Assembly: GCF_041428715.1 (NCBI RefSeq)
Contig: NZ_CP155572.1
DNA: 64,000 nucleotides
Source: Sporomusa malonica
GTDB lineage: Bacteria; Bacillota; Negativicutes; Sporomusales; Sporomusaceae
Reading direction: 5' to 3' (one strand)
Of the stretch, positions 25,833 to 34,513 are shown in pieces. The position numbers and the translations under genes are program-made. The notes beneath the pieces were generated by a model. The model did not search any database and had not been told where the DNA came from. It saw nothing but the letters and a program-made list of their open reading frames with translations. How positions within the stretch are numbered: position 1 is the stretch's first letter; every line of letters begins with the position of its first letter.

Positions 25833-26225
25833 TAGTAATACTACCCCTCATTCATATGTCCATTATTTAAAAACCATTTGTTATCGACGGGACTTATATT
25901 ATACTGATAAGTTAGCAAAGTCAATGCTTAGGCCCTATTTTTACATGTTTTTAAAACAATGTACGGGGCGGCAGCATTTTTATCATATCCTGGCATACAA
26001 AATGGTAATTTGCTAAAGAAAATGGTTGAAGAGCCCAAGCCTTAATAGTTAAAGGTTTGGGCTTAAGTATTATCCAAAATTACTAAAAACTAACAAAAAC
26101 TTATTGCACTTTTAATATTATCGGTTTATCATACTATTAAGTTCAGTTTTATTAGTTTATGTTTGTTTTGATCGTTCTTGCTGAAATTCAGCATCTCATT
26201 AGAAACTACATAGGAGGCTCCTATC
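25833..26225. other. Intergenic region before the metal-uptake operon
   Basis: About 390 bases without a gene. It contains a hairpin at 26031-26064 (GAGCCCAAGCCTT pairing with AAGGTTTGGGCTT, no U-run), a CTAACAAAAA word near 26087 that recurs before the tonB gene, and AT-rich promoter-like sequence. The ribosome site of the next gene sits in a small palindrome, AGGAGGCTCCT at 26213-26223. Confidence 0.45.
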
Positions 26226-27239
26226 ATGATTAACGTCAATTTATGTGAAAAACTGCCTGTCGATCCTTCACCCGTCCAAAACCTGATCACTCAGGGAATC
26301 GTTTACGAATTAGCTGCCCTTGCCGCTAAAGAAGGTGTGTTTACCGCTCTGACTGTTGAAAAGACGGCGTCCAGGCTGGCCAGTGAATTGACTTGGGATG
26401 AAACAATAACTGAGCTTGTGCTAGAGGTGCTTGTCCAATCAGGATATTTGGTTTGCTCCAAAGGGTACTATTTGGCTATCGAAGCAGTGGGACAATATCT
26501 GCACAAAGGCAGCCCATGGTTTCTTGCCGATTCCCTGCTGCCCGAGTTTCCCATCGGCTCTTTTGCCCACAGAGCGCTTCAAGCTCTTAACAACAATGCC
26601 TTTACCCCCTGTTGTCATGAAGAAGCCCCAACCCACACAGAGCGTCTGCGTGGCATTGGCGCTCGCGCCGTGGCCAGCGAATTTGTCCAGACCACTGTCC
26701 AGTCAGTAAACCTTGACCAGAAGGAACACTTATTGGATTTAGGCGGGGGCCATGGTTTTTACAGCATTGCTTTTGCTCAAAGATATCCTAATCTGACTGT
26801 CACGTTATTTGATGTTCCCGCCATCGCTGCTCTTGCCTCAGCATCCATCCACGATTACGGCTTAAGTTCTCGCATGCATACCCTGTCAGGTAATTTTTTA
26901 GAGGAGGACATCGGGTCTGGTTACGATGTCATTCTATGCTCACTTATCTTGTCCCCTCCTACCCTGGAAACGGTGCTGAATAAAGTACGCTCCGCATTAA
27001 TACCAGGCGGAACACTGATTGTGCGTGTCCATATCAGCGGCACGCATCCCACCCTTTCGGGCAGCATTAACCGCCTGTTTTGCGCCCTCAATGGCCACCG
27101 GAAAATGTATGAGTTGGCTGAATGGAAAAACTGGATAACCGAGCACGGCTTCCAAGATGTACAGACTGCCAACATAACCGATATCGTTGCGGTGCTGACA
27201 GCAACCCGTCCGCTATCAGCCGTTGGAGGTTTACGATGA
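26226..27239 (+). CDS. SAM-dependent methyltransferase, O-methyltransferase type, first gene of metal-uptake operon
   Basis: 337 aa. An N-terminal winged-helix dimerisation domain (YELAALAAKEGVFTAL, LASELTWDETITELVLEVL) precedes a Rossmann methyltransferase with SAM motif I LLDLGGGHGFYSIAFA, motif II VTLFDVPAIAAL and post-II ALIPGGTLIVR, the layout of small-molecule O-methyltransferases. Strong AGGAGG start site. The stop overlaps the start of the solute-binding gene (ATGA), so it is expressed together with an FecBCD-type importer. A role in making or modifying a metal chelator is a fair inference; the substrate is unknown. Confidence 0.82.
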   Translation: MINVNLCEKLPVDPSPVQNLITQGIVYELAALAAKEGVFTALTVEKTASRLASELTWDETITELVLEVLVQSGYLVCSKGYYLAIEAVGQYLHKGSPWFLADSLLPEFPIGSFAHRALQALNNNAFTPCCHEEAPTHTERLRGIGARAVASEFVQTTVQSVNLDQKEHLLDLGGGHGFYSIAFAQRYPNLTVTLFDVPAIAALASASIHDYGLSSRMHTLSGNFLEEDIGSGYDVILCSLILSPPTLETVLNKVRSALIPGGTLIVRVHISGTHPTLSGSINRLFCALNGHRKMYELAEWKNWITEHGFQDVQTANITDIVAVLTATRPLSAVGGLR

Positions 27240-28282
27240 AAAAATTAATCCTGTTTTTTAGCGTGCTATTCTTATTGATCATACTTACTGCTTGCAGCAA
27301 ATCTCCTGTTGCAGTCGAAGGTAAAGAGAAAGCAGCCGAGAGTGCAACAGTTCTACTTACCGACCAGTTAGGACGGCAAGTAGAAATTCCCCGCCATATT
27401 CAAAGAATTGCGGCACTCGATCATTTCGAGGGCCATATCGCTTTTGCGCTAGGACAACAGGACAAATTGGTACATCAGGCTCTTTACGGGAAGCTCGCTC
27501 AGGCCATGATAAAAGTAGATGCCAACTTCCGAGCCAAACCTCAAATACGCCAAGAACAAAAGACGATTACGACCGAATCGTTGGCAGCGCTAAATCCGCA
27601 AGTCATCTTTATCAACTCCTCCTTTGATAAAACGCAATTACTGCAATTCGAGAGCGCAGGCATGAAGGTAATTGCCCTCAAAGGCGAAACCTTAGCGGAC
27701 AGTTATGAAGCTGTGAGATTAATGGCCAAAGTACTCGGATGCGAAGACAGAGGAGAAAAATATATTGCAGCCTGTGACAAACTGCTGCAGCTTGTTAAAG
27801 ATCGGACAAGCGGTATTCCAGTCGACAAACGACTTAACGTCTTGTTTACAGGGCCAAGAGATGTTTTTTCGGTTGCTACCAAAGACATGCTGCAGTCGTC
27901 CATCATCGAAACAGCAGGCGGAAAAAATGCAGCCAGTGAAATAAAAGGCTACTGGATTACGGTATCGCCAGAACAAATCTCTACCTGGAATCCTGATGTA
28001 ATTTTTCTCGGGTCATCACTCGATACTTATAGCCCTGATGCATTGTATACCAATCCTCATTTTGCCACTGTCAAAGCTGTACAGGATAAGCGGGTTTATT
28101 CTTTTCCTTCTACTATTGGCTGGTGGGACTACCCTGCGCCCCGTCATATCCTGGGAACAATATGGGCTGCAAAAACTTTGTATCCAGAAAATTTTTCCGA
28201 TATTGATATGATAAAAGTCGCTGATGAATTCTATTTTGAATTTCTCGGGCATTCATTTACCGAATTAGGTGGAAAGTTGTAG
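27236..28282 (+). CDS. FecB/BtuF-type metal-chelate binding lipoprotein
   Basis: 348 aa. Start at ATG 27236 (GGAGG seven bases upstream, overlapping the preceding stop); the longer reading would add a cysteine-rich tail without a site. Signal with lipobox LLIILTACSKS. The mature chain starts LLTDQLGRQVEIPRHIQRIAAL, the classic opening of the siderophore/cobalamin/haem binding class, and has NPQVIFIN and WNPDVIFLG halves joined by a helix. Binds the ligand delivered through the outer membrane and hands it to the permease that follows. Ligand class (iron, cobalt, Mo/W chelate) cannot be told from sequence. Confidence 0.88.
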   Translation: MKKLILFFSVLFLLIILTACSKSPVAVEGKEKAAESATVLLTDQLGRQVEIPRHIQRIAALDHFEGHIAFALGQQDKLVHQALYGKLAQAMIKVDANFRAKPQIRQEQKTITTESLAALNPQVIFINSSFDKTQLLQFESAGMKVIALKGETLADSYEAVRLMAKVLGCEDRGEKYIAACDKLLQLVKDRTSGIPVDKRLNVLFTGPRDVFSVATKDMLQSSIIETAGGKNAASEIKGYWITVSPEQISTWNPDVIFLGSSLDTYSPDALYTNPHFATVKAVQDKRVYSFPSTIGWWDYPAPRHILGTIWAAKTLYPENFSDIDMIKVADEFYFEFLGHSFTELGGKL

Positions 28283-28288
28283 AAAACT

Positions 28289-29317
28289 ATGAACAAAAAA
28301 ATTTTGTTGATATTGATTGTATTATTTATTGGTGCTTTGGCAGTTGCTTTAGGCGTGGGGCGCTATGCCATTTACCCTGTTGATATCGCCAGTATTCTTC
28401 TGACTGCTATAGGCTTAAATGGGCTGCTGCCGGCGGTGACGCCGGAAACATACCTGATTTTCACGAATATCCGCTTGCCAAGAATTATTATGAGTTTCAT
28501 TATTGGCGGCGGCATTTCCATTGCAGGCGCTGTTTTCCAGGGAGTTTTCCGCAACCCGCTGGCCGCCCCCGACATTCTGGGAGTGAAATTCGGGGCTGCT
28601 TTCGGTGCAGCTCTGGCAATTATCTTTTTCACTCAGATACCCTTTGGTGTCTACAGCTTTGCTTTTGCTTTTGGACTGACTGCTGTACTCTCAGCCTACT
28701 TGCTGGCACTGCGCAGCCAGGATCCCTCGGCATCTGTCCTCGTGATTGCAGGCATCGTCGTTTCTTCCTTATTCCAGGCCGCCTTATCGGTTCTGATTTA
28801 TTTGGCAGACCCTTATGATCAATTATCCCAAATTACCTTTTGGCTTATGGGTAGTTTTCATACCGCTTCGTGGCTCAAAGTAAATACCATTTTACCCATA
28901 ATCACAGTTTCCTCCCTGCTCATCTACCTCTTCAGCTGGCGTTTGAATGTTATGACCTTAACCGATGAAGAAGCCCTTTCTTTAGGAATCCCCGTTGTCC
29001 GGTGGCGAATGCTCTACATTCTCTTAAGCACATTAATTGCAGCTGCGTCTACAGCCACTGTAGGAGCCATTCTTTGGGTCAGTCTGATTGTTCCCCATAT
29101 CGCCCGCTACCTGATCGGCACAGAACACCGGCAATTGATCCCGGTTACAGGTTTTCTGGGTGGAATTTTTGTGTTATTAATGGATACCCTGGCCCGTTCC
29201 CTGCTGGTAGCAGAAATCCCTATCAGTATCGTTACATCAGTATTCGGCGCACCCTTTCTGGGCTACCTGATTCAATGCCGCAAGGGAGGTGAACTCGGCA
29301 GTGACCGTGCGAATTAA
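28289..29317 (+). CDS. FecCD-type ABC permease
   Basis: 342 aa with about ten membrane helices. Family words LPRIIMSFIIGGGISIAGAVFQGVFRNPLA (partly: PRIIMSFIIGGG, GAVFQGVFRNPLAAPDILG), ALSLGIPVVRWR and WVSLIVPHIARYLIG are present. Forms the homodimeric channel that works with the lipoprotein before it and the ATPase after it, importing a metal chelate or a corrinoid-like ligand. Starts seven bases after the lipoprotein stop and overlaps the next gene. Confidence 0.9.
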   Translation: MNKKILLILIVLFIGALAVALGVGRYAIYPVDIASILLTAIGLNGLLPAVTPETYLIFTNIRLPRIIMSFIIGGGISIAGAVFQGVFRNPLAAPDILGVKFGAAFGAALAIIFFTQIPFGVYSFAFAFGLTAVLSAYLLALRSQDPSASVLVIAGIVVSSLFQAALSVLIYLADPYDQLSQITFWLMGSFHTASWLKVNTILPIITVSSLLIYLFSWRLNVMTLTDEEALSLGIPVVRWRMLYILLSTLIAAASTATVGAILWVSLIVPHIARYLIGTEHRQLIPVTGFLGGIFVLLMDTLARSLLVAEIPISIVTSVFGAPFLGYLIQCRKGGELGSDRAN

Positions 29318-30122
29318 TAACATTACAGCAGGTTATGGGAAGGTTCCTATACTCAAAGATATTAGCGTAGAATTACCCAGCGGCCAATTTTGCGCCCTTG
29401 TTGGCCCTAATGGCTCTGGCAAAACAACCCTAATGCGCTGCATCAACGCTATTCTTACCCCTTTCCAAGGGCAGATCCTGATCGATAATCAGGATGTATC
29501 CCGTCTTTCCAGAAGCCAGACAGCCAGACTCATCGGCTTTGTTCCTCAGAGCACTCAAAGCGTCTTCGCTTTTACTGTGATAGAAATGGTTCTGATGGGT
29601 GGAGCAACCCGCATCAAAGCTTGGTCGGCGCCCACCCAGCAGGATAAGCAGAAAGCCCACTTAATCTGCGAGGAAATCGGCATCGATCACCTAACGACTC
29701 ATTCCTTTCAGCAACTATCAGGTGGTCAGAAGCAACTCGTCATGCTGGCGCGAGCCCTATTTCAGGAAACTCCTGTCCTTCTTCTGGATGAACCCACATC
29801 AAACTTGGATTTTTGCAATCAACACAAAATGATGAACTTGGTTCGCGATGTGATAAAACGCAAGAACGCAACCGCCCTTATCACCCTCCATGATCCCAAT
29901 CTTGTCTTGAATTACTGCGATTCAGCCGTCTTAATGAAAGAAGGGCGTCTGATCGCTTCCGGACAGGTAGGAACAACTTTATGCGACACCAACCTGCAAA
30001 CTGCATTTGGTGATAACATCCAAACCGATACTACCAGCCAGGGTATGTCTGTCATTGTGCCTAAGCAGCTCTTCTTCCCCCAAAATGCTATGCAAAAACA
30101 ACCAAAGGAGCATTATATATGA
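29301..30122 (+). CDS. FepC/FhuC-type ABC ATP-binding protein
   Basis: 273 aa. Walker A GPNGSGKTTLM, Q-loop FVPQST, signature LSGGQKQLVMLARAL, Walker B VLLLDEPTSNLD and switch TLHDPNLVL. The GTG at 29301 is preferred, since an upstream GTG at 29289 lies inside the GGGAGG ribosome site. Overlaps the permease gene at its start and the AmrS-like gene at its end (ATGA), so all five genes from the methyltransferase onward form one tightly coupled unit. Energises import with the permease. Confidence 0.9.
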   Translation: MTVRINNITAGYGKVPILKDISVELPSGQFCALVGPNGSGKTTLMRCINAILTPFQGQILIDNQDVSRLSRSQTARLIGFVPQSTQSVFAFTVIEMVLMGGATRIKAWSAPTQQDKQKAHLICEEIGIDHLTTHSFQQLSGGQKQLVMLARALFQETPVLLLDEPTSNLDFCNQHKMMNLVRDVIKRKNATALITLHDPNLVLNYCDSAVLMKEGRLIASGQVGTTLCDTNLQTAFGDNIQTDTTSQGMSVIVPKQLFFPQNAMQKQPKEHYI

Positions 30123-31096
30123 AATGCAATTATTGTGAATGGCGCTGCGACCTTGGCCCGCAAACCCTCGGCGTATGTCGAATGTATCATCTTTCAGAGG
30201 GCGCCATAAAGGAACGTTTCCCTCACAAGTGGCGCACCTATGATATTGCTCAAATTGAATCTTTGCCGTTCTACCATGCATATCCGGGAAGCCGATCAAT
30301 GACCCTAGGCACTGTAGGTAGTAACATCGGCTGCAGTTACTACACCAATACTTATATAACTAAAGAAGACCCCGCCTCTTTACAGGGCCGGATACGGATG
30401 TATAACTTCACTCCTGCAGAACTGATCCATATGGCACAAAAACTTGGCTGCCATAACATAGTATTCAATGTCAACGAGCCGACAGTATCGCTACCCTCAC
30501 TACTTGAGGTATCTCATTACGCTAAAAAAGCTGGCATTCCTCTAGGTTGCCTAACCAATGCCTATATGACGGAAGAAGCAACTGTACTTTTTGCCTCTAT
30601 GTTCTCCTTCATAAACATCAATCTATTAGGGTTATCCTCTTGTTTTTGCCGAAACTCCCTGGGCATCCCCGATTCCCTTCCCATTTTGCGCAACGTTGCT
30701 GCCCTGGCTAATCTTTGCCACCTAGAGGTAAGCACCCCTGTTATCCAGTCTGTCAACGACCACGAACTAGACGAAATAGCCGCTTTCCTATTAGCGACCG
30801 ATAGGTACATTCCCTGGCATGTCTTCAGTTTACTGCCGGAGCACAAGACGAAAGAAATCGCTTCCTCCAGCATTGATTCCACTCATGCTATCTTAACCAA
30901 ATACCGTAAAGTCTTGCCCTATGTTTATTTTCATAATTTTATTGACTCAGACTGGGTTAACACTCAGTGCCCCTGCTGCGAGCAGCTAGTCATTGAACGA
31001 ATCGGCGGCAACTGTCTGACCGGCTATCATTGCCTGGAAACGCGTTGCCCCCGTTGCGGCCAGGACATCAGCATATTGGTCAAACAGAAATTCTGA
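30119..31096 (+). CDS. AmrS-like radical-SAM homologue with broken cluster motif
   Basis: 325 aa. The N-terminal CNYCEWRCDL ... GVCR block and the C-terminal CPCCEQLVIER ... CPRCGQDI block are those of the AmmeMemoRadiSam-associated radical SAM enzymes (AmrS). Where those enzymes have GCNxxCxxC binding the 4Fe-4S cluster, this protein reads GSNIGCSYYTN: the first Cys is Ser (codon AGT) and the third is Tyr (TAC), each a single base from Cys. Canonical SAM cleavage is therefore unlikely, though the rest of the barrel (NVNEPTVSL, GCLTNAYMTEEA) is kept and the frame is open. Last gene of the importer operon; may have a structural or metal-handling role. Confidence 0.78.
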   Translation: MKCNYCEWRCDLGPQTLGVCRMYHLSEGAIKERFPHKWRTYDIAQIESLPFYHAYPGSRSMTLGTVGSNIGCSYYTNTYITKEDPASLQGRIRMYNFTPAELIHMAQKLGCHNIVFNVNEPTVSLPSLLEVSHYAKKAGIPLGCLTNAYMTEEATVLFASMFSFININLLGLSSCFCRNSLGIPDSLPILRNVAALANLCHLEVSTPVIQSVNDHELDEIAAFLLATDRYIPWHVFSLLPEHKTKEIASSSIDSTHAILTKYRKVLPYVYFHNFIDSDWVNTQCPCCEQLVIERIGGNCLTGYHCLETRCPRCGQDISILVKQKF

Positions 31097-31247
31097 AATT
31101 CCGCGAGGGCACTTAAATAACATAACGCAAAAATAATTCTTTCAAGTCACAAAGAAGTGCCGACCGGTTATATCCGTGTCGTTTTTATATTTTTAAGGGA
31201 GAAAAAAGCAGTGCTAGAACGAAGATTCTTTTTTACAACCCCGTAGA
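31097..31247. other. Spacer after the importer operon
   Basis: No gene. An orphan GGGAG site with a GTG-started 11-codon frame (LERRFFFTTP then stop) precedes the phosphoesterase remnant in another frame, so it may be the broken 5' end of the same former gene. Confidence 0.35.
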
Positions 31248-31379
31248 CAGCCAAATTATCTAACAGTACAGGTGAATGGAGCTACGCTGACTGTAAAGGC
31301 TTGGAAGCAAGACGGGGAGTTAATTGACGAATGGCGCCTGGATAAATCAGCGCCAGCGCGACTGGGAATGGTTCAATAA
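31248..31379 (+). pseudogene. C-terminal remnant of a metallophosphoesterase-like gene
   Basis: A 43-codon open end with no start reads QPNYLTVQVNGATLTVKAW, then DGELIDEWRLDK, then stop. This matches the closing beta-strands of purple-acid-phosphatase-type phosphoesterases. The catalytic part is missing, so it is a deletion remnant. Family call by pattern only. Confidence 0.45.
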
Positions 31380-31389
31380 GTCCCCAAGA

Positions 31390-31437
31390 AAATGAACAAG
31401 CAACAGCACTTACGTGCCATTGCCTGTTCATTTTTTT
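31390..31437 (+). terminator. Terminator after the importer operon
   Basis: AAATGAACA...TGTTCATTT stem with an inner GCA(C)/GTGC pairing, then TTTTTTT. Faces the receptor gene, whose end lies 30 bases further on the other strand. Confidence 0.8.
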
Positions 31438-31467
31438 GCTCTAACTGATAACAGTTTTTATATTTAT

Positions 31468-33510
31468 TTACATTTTAATGTTGACACCAGCCATAAAATT
31501 AATTCCATCACCAGGGTAGTCATATTTCTCCCAATACTTGGTATCGAAAATATTATTTACATGCAGAAAATATCCGATATTTTTATTTTCTTGGTAGTCA
31601 AAATTAAGATCTACGGTGTGATAGTTGTCAAGTTGTTTATAGGTATTGTTGCTGGTTAGAATGTTGCCGAAGTAATGACCAAGAACGCTCGTCTGGAACT
31701 TGTCTACAGTATAGGTTAAGCCGTAATTAACCATGTTGTCCGGCAAATCGATTGCTCTTGTTTTAACTCCTGCTTCATTGGTATCTTTGGCATCCAGATA
31801 TGTATAGTTGACAAAGCCCTTCAGACGTTTGGTAAAGTACCGGCTGTATTCCAATTCCACGCCTTGTATCTCCGTTTTAAAAATATTATGATACGTTTTA
31901 TATAACGGACTGGTAGTATCAGTAATTCTGTCGATACGATTATCTATTTTATTATTAAAGGCTGCAACATCCAGCGAGGACTTATCATCAAAATCGTGTT
32001 TCCAGCCTATTTCGTAGTTGGTTGCCTTTTCAGTGTCAGGGATCGACACACCACTTGTAAGATTGGTAGAAACTTGTTTGGCTGTAACAAATATATGCGA
32101 CTTACCGGCGGAAAAGCGCAAGGTATTTTGTTCATCCAGTTGATGAGTAATATTAAAGACCGGATCAGTAACATCTTCCGTGCTGCTGTTCTGGACGCTG
32201 GTGGAGCCAGTTTTGTAATACGAGTATGACTGTTTTGCCCGGTCATGACGCACTCCCAGTGTAAGGTTAGTTTTATCATCAAGCTTCAGATTATCCTGAA
32301 TATAGTAACCGCTGCGTTTATCGGTACCGTTTTCATCGAGATTAGAGTTGTTCTCATCTGTATTCCAGTCGATTTGGGTGTATTTGGTGCCAAAGGTAAC
32401 AGTATTATTCCAGGAAGTCTGTAAATCACCGGTAAACTCCAAACCGTTTCCTTTTGAATACCAGCCGCTACGGTACCAGATCGGGTGTGCATAGTCAACA
32501 AGAGCAGGGTTGCTAGCATTAGTCTTATTATATGCCCATAGGTCATTTCCATCCGTTACATGGTATAATTTTACATCATATTTAAACTTGTTACTAGTTT
32601 TCTGTTCAAACAGCAAGGCAATATTAGTCTGTTTAAAGTCAGTATATTTCCAGTCTTTTACGGAGTATAATCTTACTTCTTTGCCATTTTTGAACACCCC
32701 GGTTCCAACTCCCCGGTCACCGGACCAGCTAACATTAGCAGTGGTTTCCTGACCAGTGATTTGATCAATGCCATTAGATATTTCACGGTCGGTATTCATA
32801 TAGTAGCCACTCAGTGTCAGAGCTGAATCATGGCCGAGGTTCCATTTGATTTTACCATTAAAATAATCTGTATCAAATTCAGAATTATTCAAGTGCCTAT
32901 TGCCTTGTTTTTTGCCGGCGGTTACGTAGTAGCTAGCATCGCTGTCACTGCCGCTGTATGAGATATAGTTATCATAACTATTATGTGAACCGGCCGACAG
33001 ATTAAGATTGAATTGACCAGGGCCTTTTCCCGTTTTTGTAGTAATTAAAATAATGCCGCCTTTGTAGTCTGTCCCGTATTGTACAGGACCAGGCCCTTTG
33101 ATGATTTCGATCTTCTCAATGTTATCAGCAGGTATGGTTTCCAAATTTGATGCAGAATTTGAAGCAATACCAGACAAAGGGAAGGCCGGCATGCCGTCGA
33201 TGTAGACTTTCGTCTGATCAGAGGCGGCACCACGGATGCGGGCCAAGCGGGCATTTTTATCGGTATAAGCGACATATATCCCTGGTACCCTACTAATTGC
33301 CTCAGCCAGATTGGTTGCGCCCATCTCTTTAATTTTTTCCGCCGTAATGACCTCTGTTGTCACCAGATAGTCTGCCAACGCCGTTGAACGGACTTCCACT
33401 TCTTCAACAGGAATCGCATTGGACTCTTCCGCCATGGCAGGATTGAGTGTACATAACAGAAAAACGCAAACCGCTGGTGGGATGGCCATTTTTTTAAAAC
33501 TTTTTCGCAT
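31468..33510 (-). CDS. TonB-dependent outer-membrane receptor
   Basis: About 680 aa from ATG 33510. Sec signal (FKKMAIPPAVCVFLLCTLNPAMA), a TonB-box-like VEEVEVRS soon after the cleavage site, plug domain with RVPGIYVAYTDKNARLARIRG and IEKIEIIKGPGPVQYG, then a 22-strand-like barrel of alternating residues. It ends in NIKM, not the usual aromatic residue. Plug asparagine and charged segments do not reveal the ligand. It is the last gene of the minus-strand TonB operon and would bring a metal chelate into the periplasm for the FecBCD importer on the other strand. An outer-membrane receptor in a Firmicute implies a diderm envelope. Confidence 0.92.
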   Translation of the reverse strand: MRKSFKKMAIPPAVCVFLLCTLNPAMAEESNAIPVEEVEVRSTALADYLVTTEVITAEKIKEMGATNLAEAISRVPGIYVAYTDKNARLARIRGAASDQTKVYIDGMPAFPLSGIASNSASNLETIPADNIEKIEIIKGPGPVQYGTDYKGGIILITTKTGKGPGQFNLNLSAGSHNSYDNYISYSGSDSDASYYVTAGKKQGNRHLNNSEFDTDYFNGKIKWNLGHDSALTLSGYYMNTDREISNGIDQITGQETTANVSWSGDRGVGTGVFKNGKEVRLYSVKDWKYTDFKQTNIALLFEQKTSNKFKYDVKLYHVTDGNDLWAYNKTNASNPALVDYAHPIWYRSGWYSKGNGLEFTGDLQTSWNNTVTFGTKYTQIDWNTDENNSNLDENGTDKRSGYYIQDNLKLDDKTNLTLGVRHDRAKQSYSYYKTGSTSVQNSSTEDVTDPVFNITHQLDEQNTLRFSAGKSHIFVTAKQVSTNLTSGVSIPDTEKATNYEIGWKHDFDDKSSLDVAAFNNKIDNRIDRITDTTSPLYKTYHNIFKTEIQGVELEYSRYFTKRLKGFVNYTYLDAKDTNEAGVKTRAIDLPDNMVNYGLTYTVDKFQTSVLGHYFGNILTSNNTYKQLDNYHTVDLNFDYQENKNIGYFLHVNNIFDTKYWEKYDYPGDGINFMAGVNIKM

Positions 33511-33586
33511 ACGATAAATCCCTCTTTCCTTAATATTTTCTCTAAATAACATCCTGTTGAAATTCCTATATTCTTAATGGAAGATA

Positions 33587-34336
33587 TTATGGTTTTATAG
33601 CTACTTTTTGTCCTGTTATGTAGATCGCTCTTCGTTCTAATCCTGAAACGATACGTGCCGCATCAGCATTGTCTTTAACCACAAAACCTGACAAGTCGTT
33701 AATACCGAAAGAAAATAGCTTTGGTGCCAAAGGAGTGAAGGGTCCGACAACTACAACATAAGCGTTTTGGGCCAGTTCCAGCATGCGCGGTAATGTTTTG
33801 TAAATCAGGCTACTACAACTGAGAATAACAAAATCACTTTCCGGTAGGATGTATTCAGCAGCTGCTTCAGGGTAATCACCGTCCTTCGGTTCACGTTCAA
33901 TAATAGTAAGATCGCATACTGGCTGAAACAATTGCTCAATATAAGGAAAATGACCGAAAACGGCAACTTTTTTATTTTTTATTACGTTTTGATAGGCGAT
34001 AAAAGGATCATTAAGGCGATCCTCACTATACAGACTGTTTGAAAGCGCAATTCCGTTACCAACCGCCGTCGCCGGTGAATTATACCAGGCATTTATTGCT
34101 GCCATGCCAACAGAGGCTTCAATGAAATTCCAGGATTTAATGCATTCTGCCAATTTTTTCAGCGGCATATGCAGTGATTTTTTCATCGTTTCCGGCAGGC
34201 TATCTCCCGGCAAAACATGACTAAAGCCGCACCCATTGCCACTTCGGATTAACACAGCATAGGTTCCGCAAATGAATTCATCAACAAGGCACTCTTCCGG
34301 TATTCCTTCGATCAAAGCATCATATAATTCCCACAT
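33587..34336 (-). CDS. DUF4213/DUF364 putative metal-chelation protein
   Basis: 249 aa. N-terminal DUF4213-like part (VDEFICGTYAVLIRSG, SVGMAAINAWYN) and C-terminal DUF364 Rossmann-like part (KVAVFGHFPYIEQL, LPESDFVILSCSSLIYKTLPRML, VVVGPFTPLAP). This family is annotated as putative heavy-metal chelation and is repeatedly met beside metal uptake genes; the activity is unknown. The second domain resembles opine-type dehydrogenase or decarboxylase folds. It lies 77 bases before the receptor gene on the same strand, so a role in metal release from or capture on the chelate is a plausible inference. Confidence 0.82.
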   Translation of the reverse strand: MWELYDALIEGIPEECLVDEFICGTYAVLIRSGNGCGFSHVLPGDSLPETMKKSLHMPLKKLAECIKSWNFIEASVGMAAINAWYNSPATAVGNGIALSNSLYSEDRLNDPFIAYQNVIKNKKVAVFGHFPYIEQLFQPVCDLTIIEREPKDGDYPEAAAEYILPESDFVILSCSSLIYKTLPRMLELAQNAYVVVVGPFTPLAPKLFSFGINDLSGFVVKDNADAARIVSGLERRAIYITGQKVAIKP

Positions 34337-34412
34337 TTTTCACTCTTCTCCTTATCCTGCTTTAAGGAATTTAACCATTATATCCGGCCCACTCACTATA
34401 AAGTAGACTTAG

Positions 34413-34512
34413 CTTCAGATGGGGTTTTAACCCCACCTGAAGGTTAGTCGCCCTTATCCAGGGACTTAGCCGCTCTTAACTCCCACTTGCAGAAGTGGGA
34501 GTCTTAGAGCGG
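34413..34512. repeat. Double-hairpin element, related copy at 61861
   Basis: First hairpin CTTCAGATGGGG/CCCCACCTGAAG at 34413-34442, second an almost perfect stem of about 19 bp around a GCAG loop (ACTCCCACTT/AAGTGGGAGT, extended by CCGCTCT/AGAGCGG) at 34469-34512, ending just before the ATPase gene stop. A copy of the first hairpin (26 of 30 positions equal) is at 61861-61890. It may be a REP/MITE-like element or an IS200/IS605-type end; it may also end transcription. Confidence 0.55.
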
Positions 34513-34513
34513 G

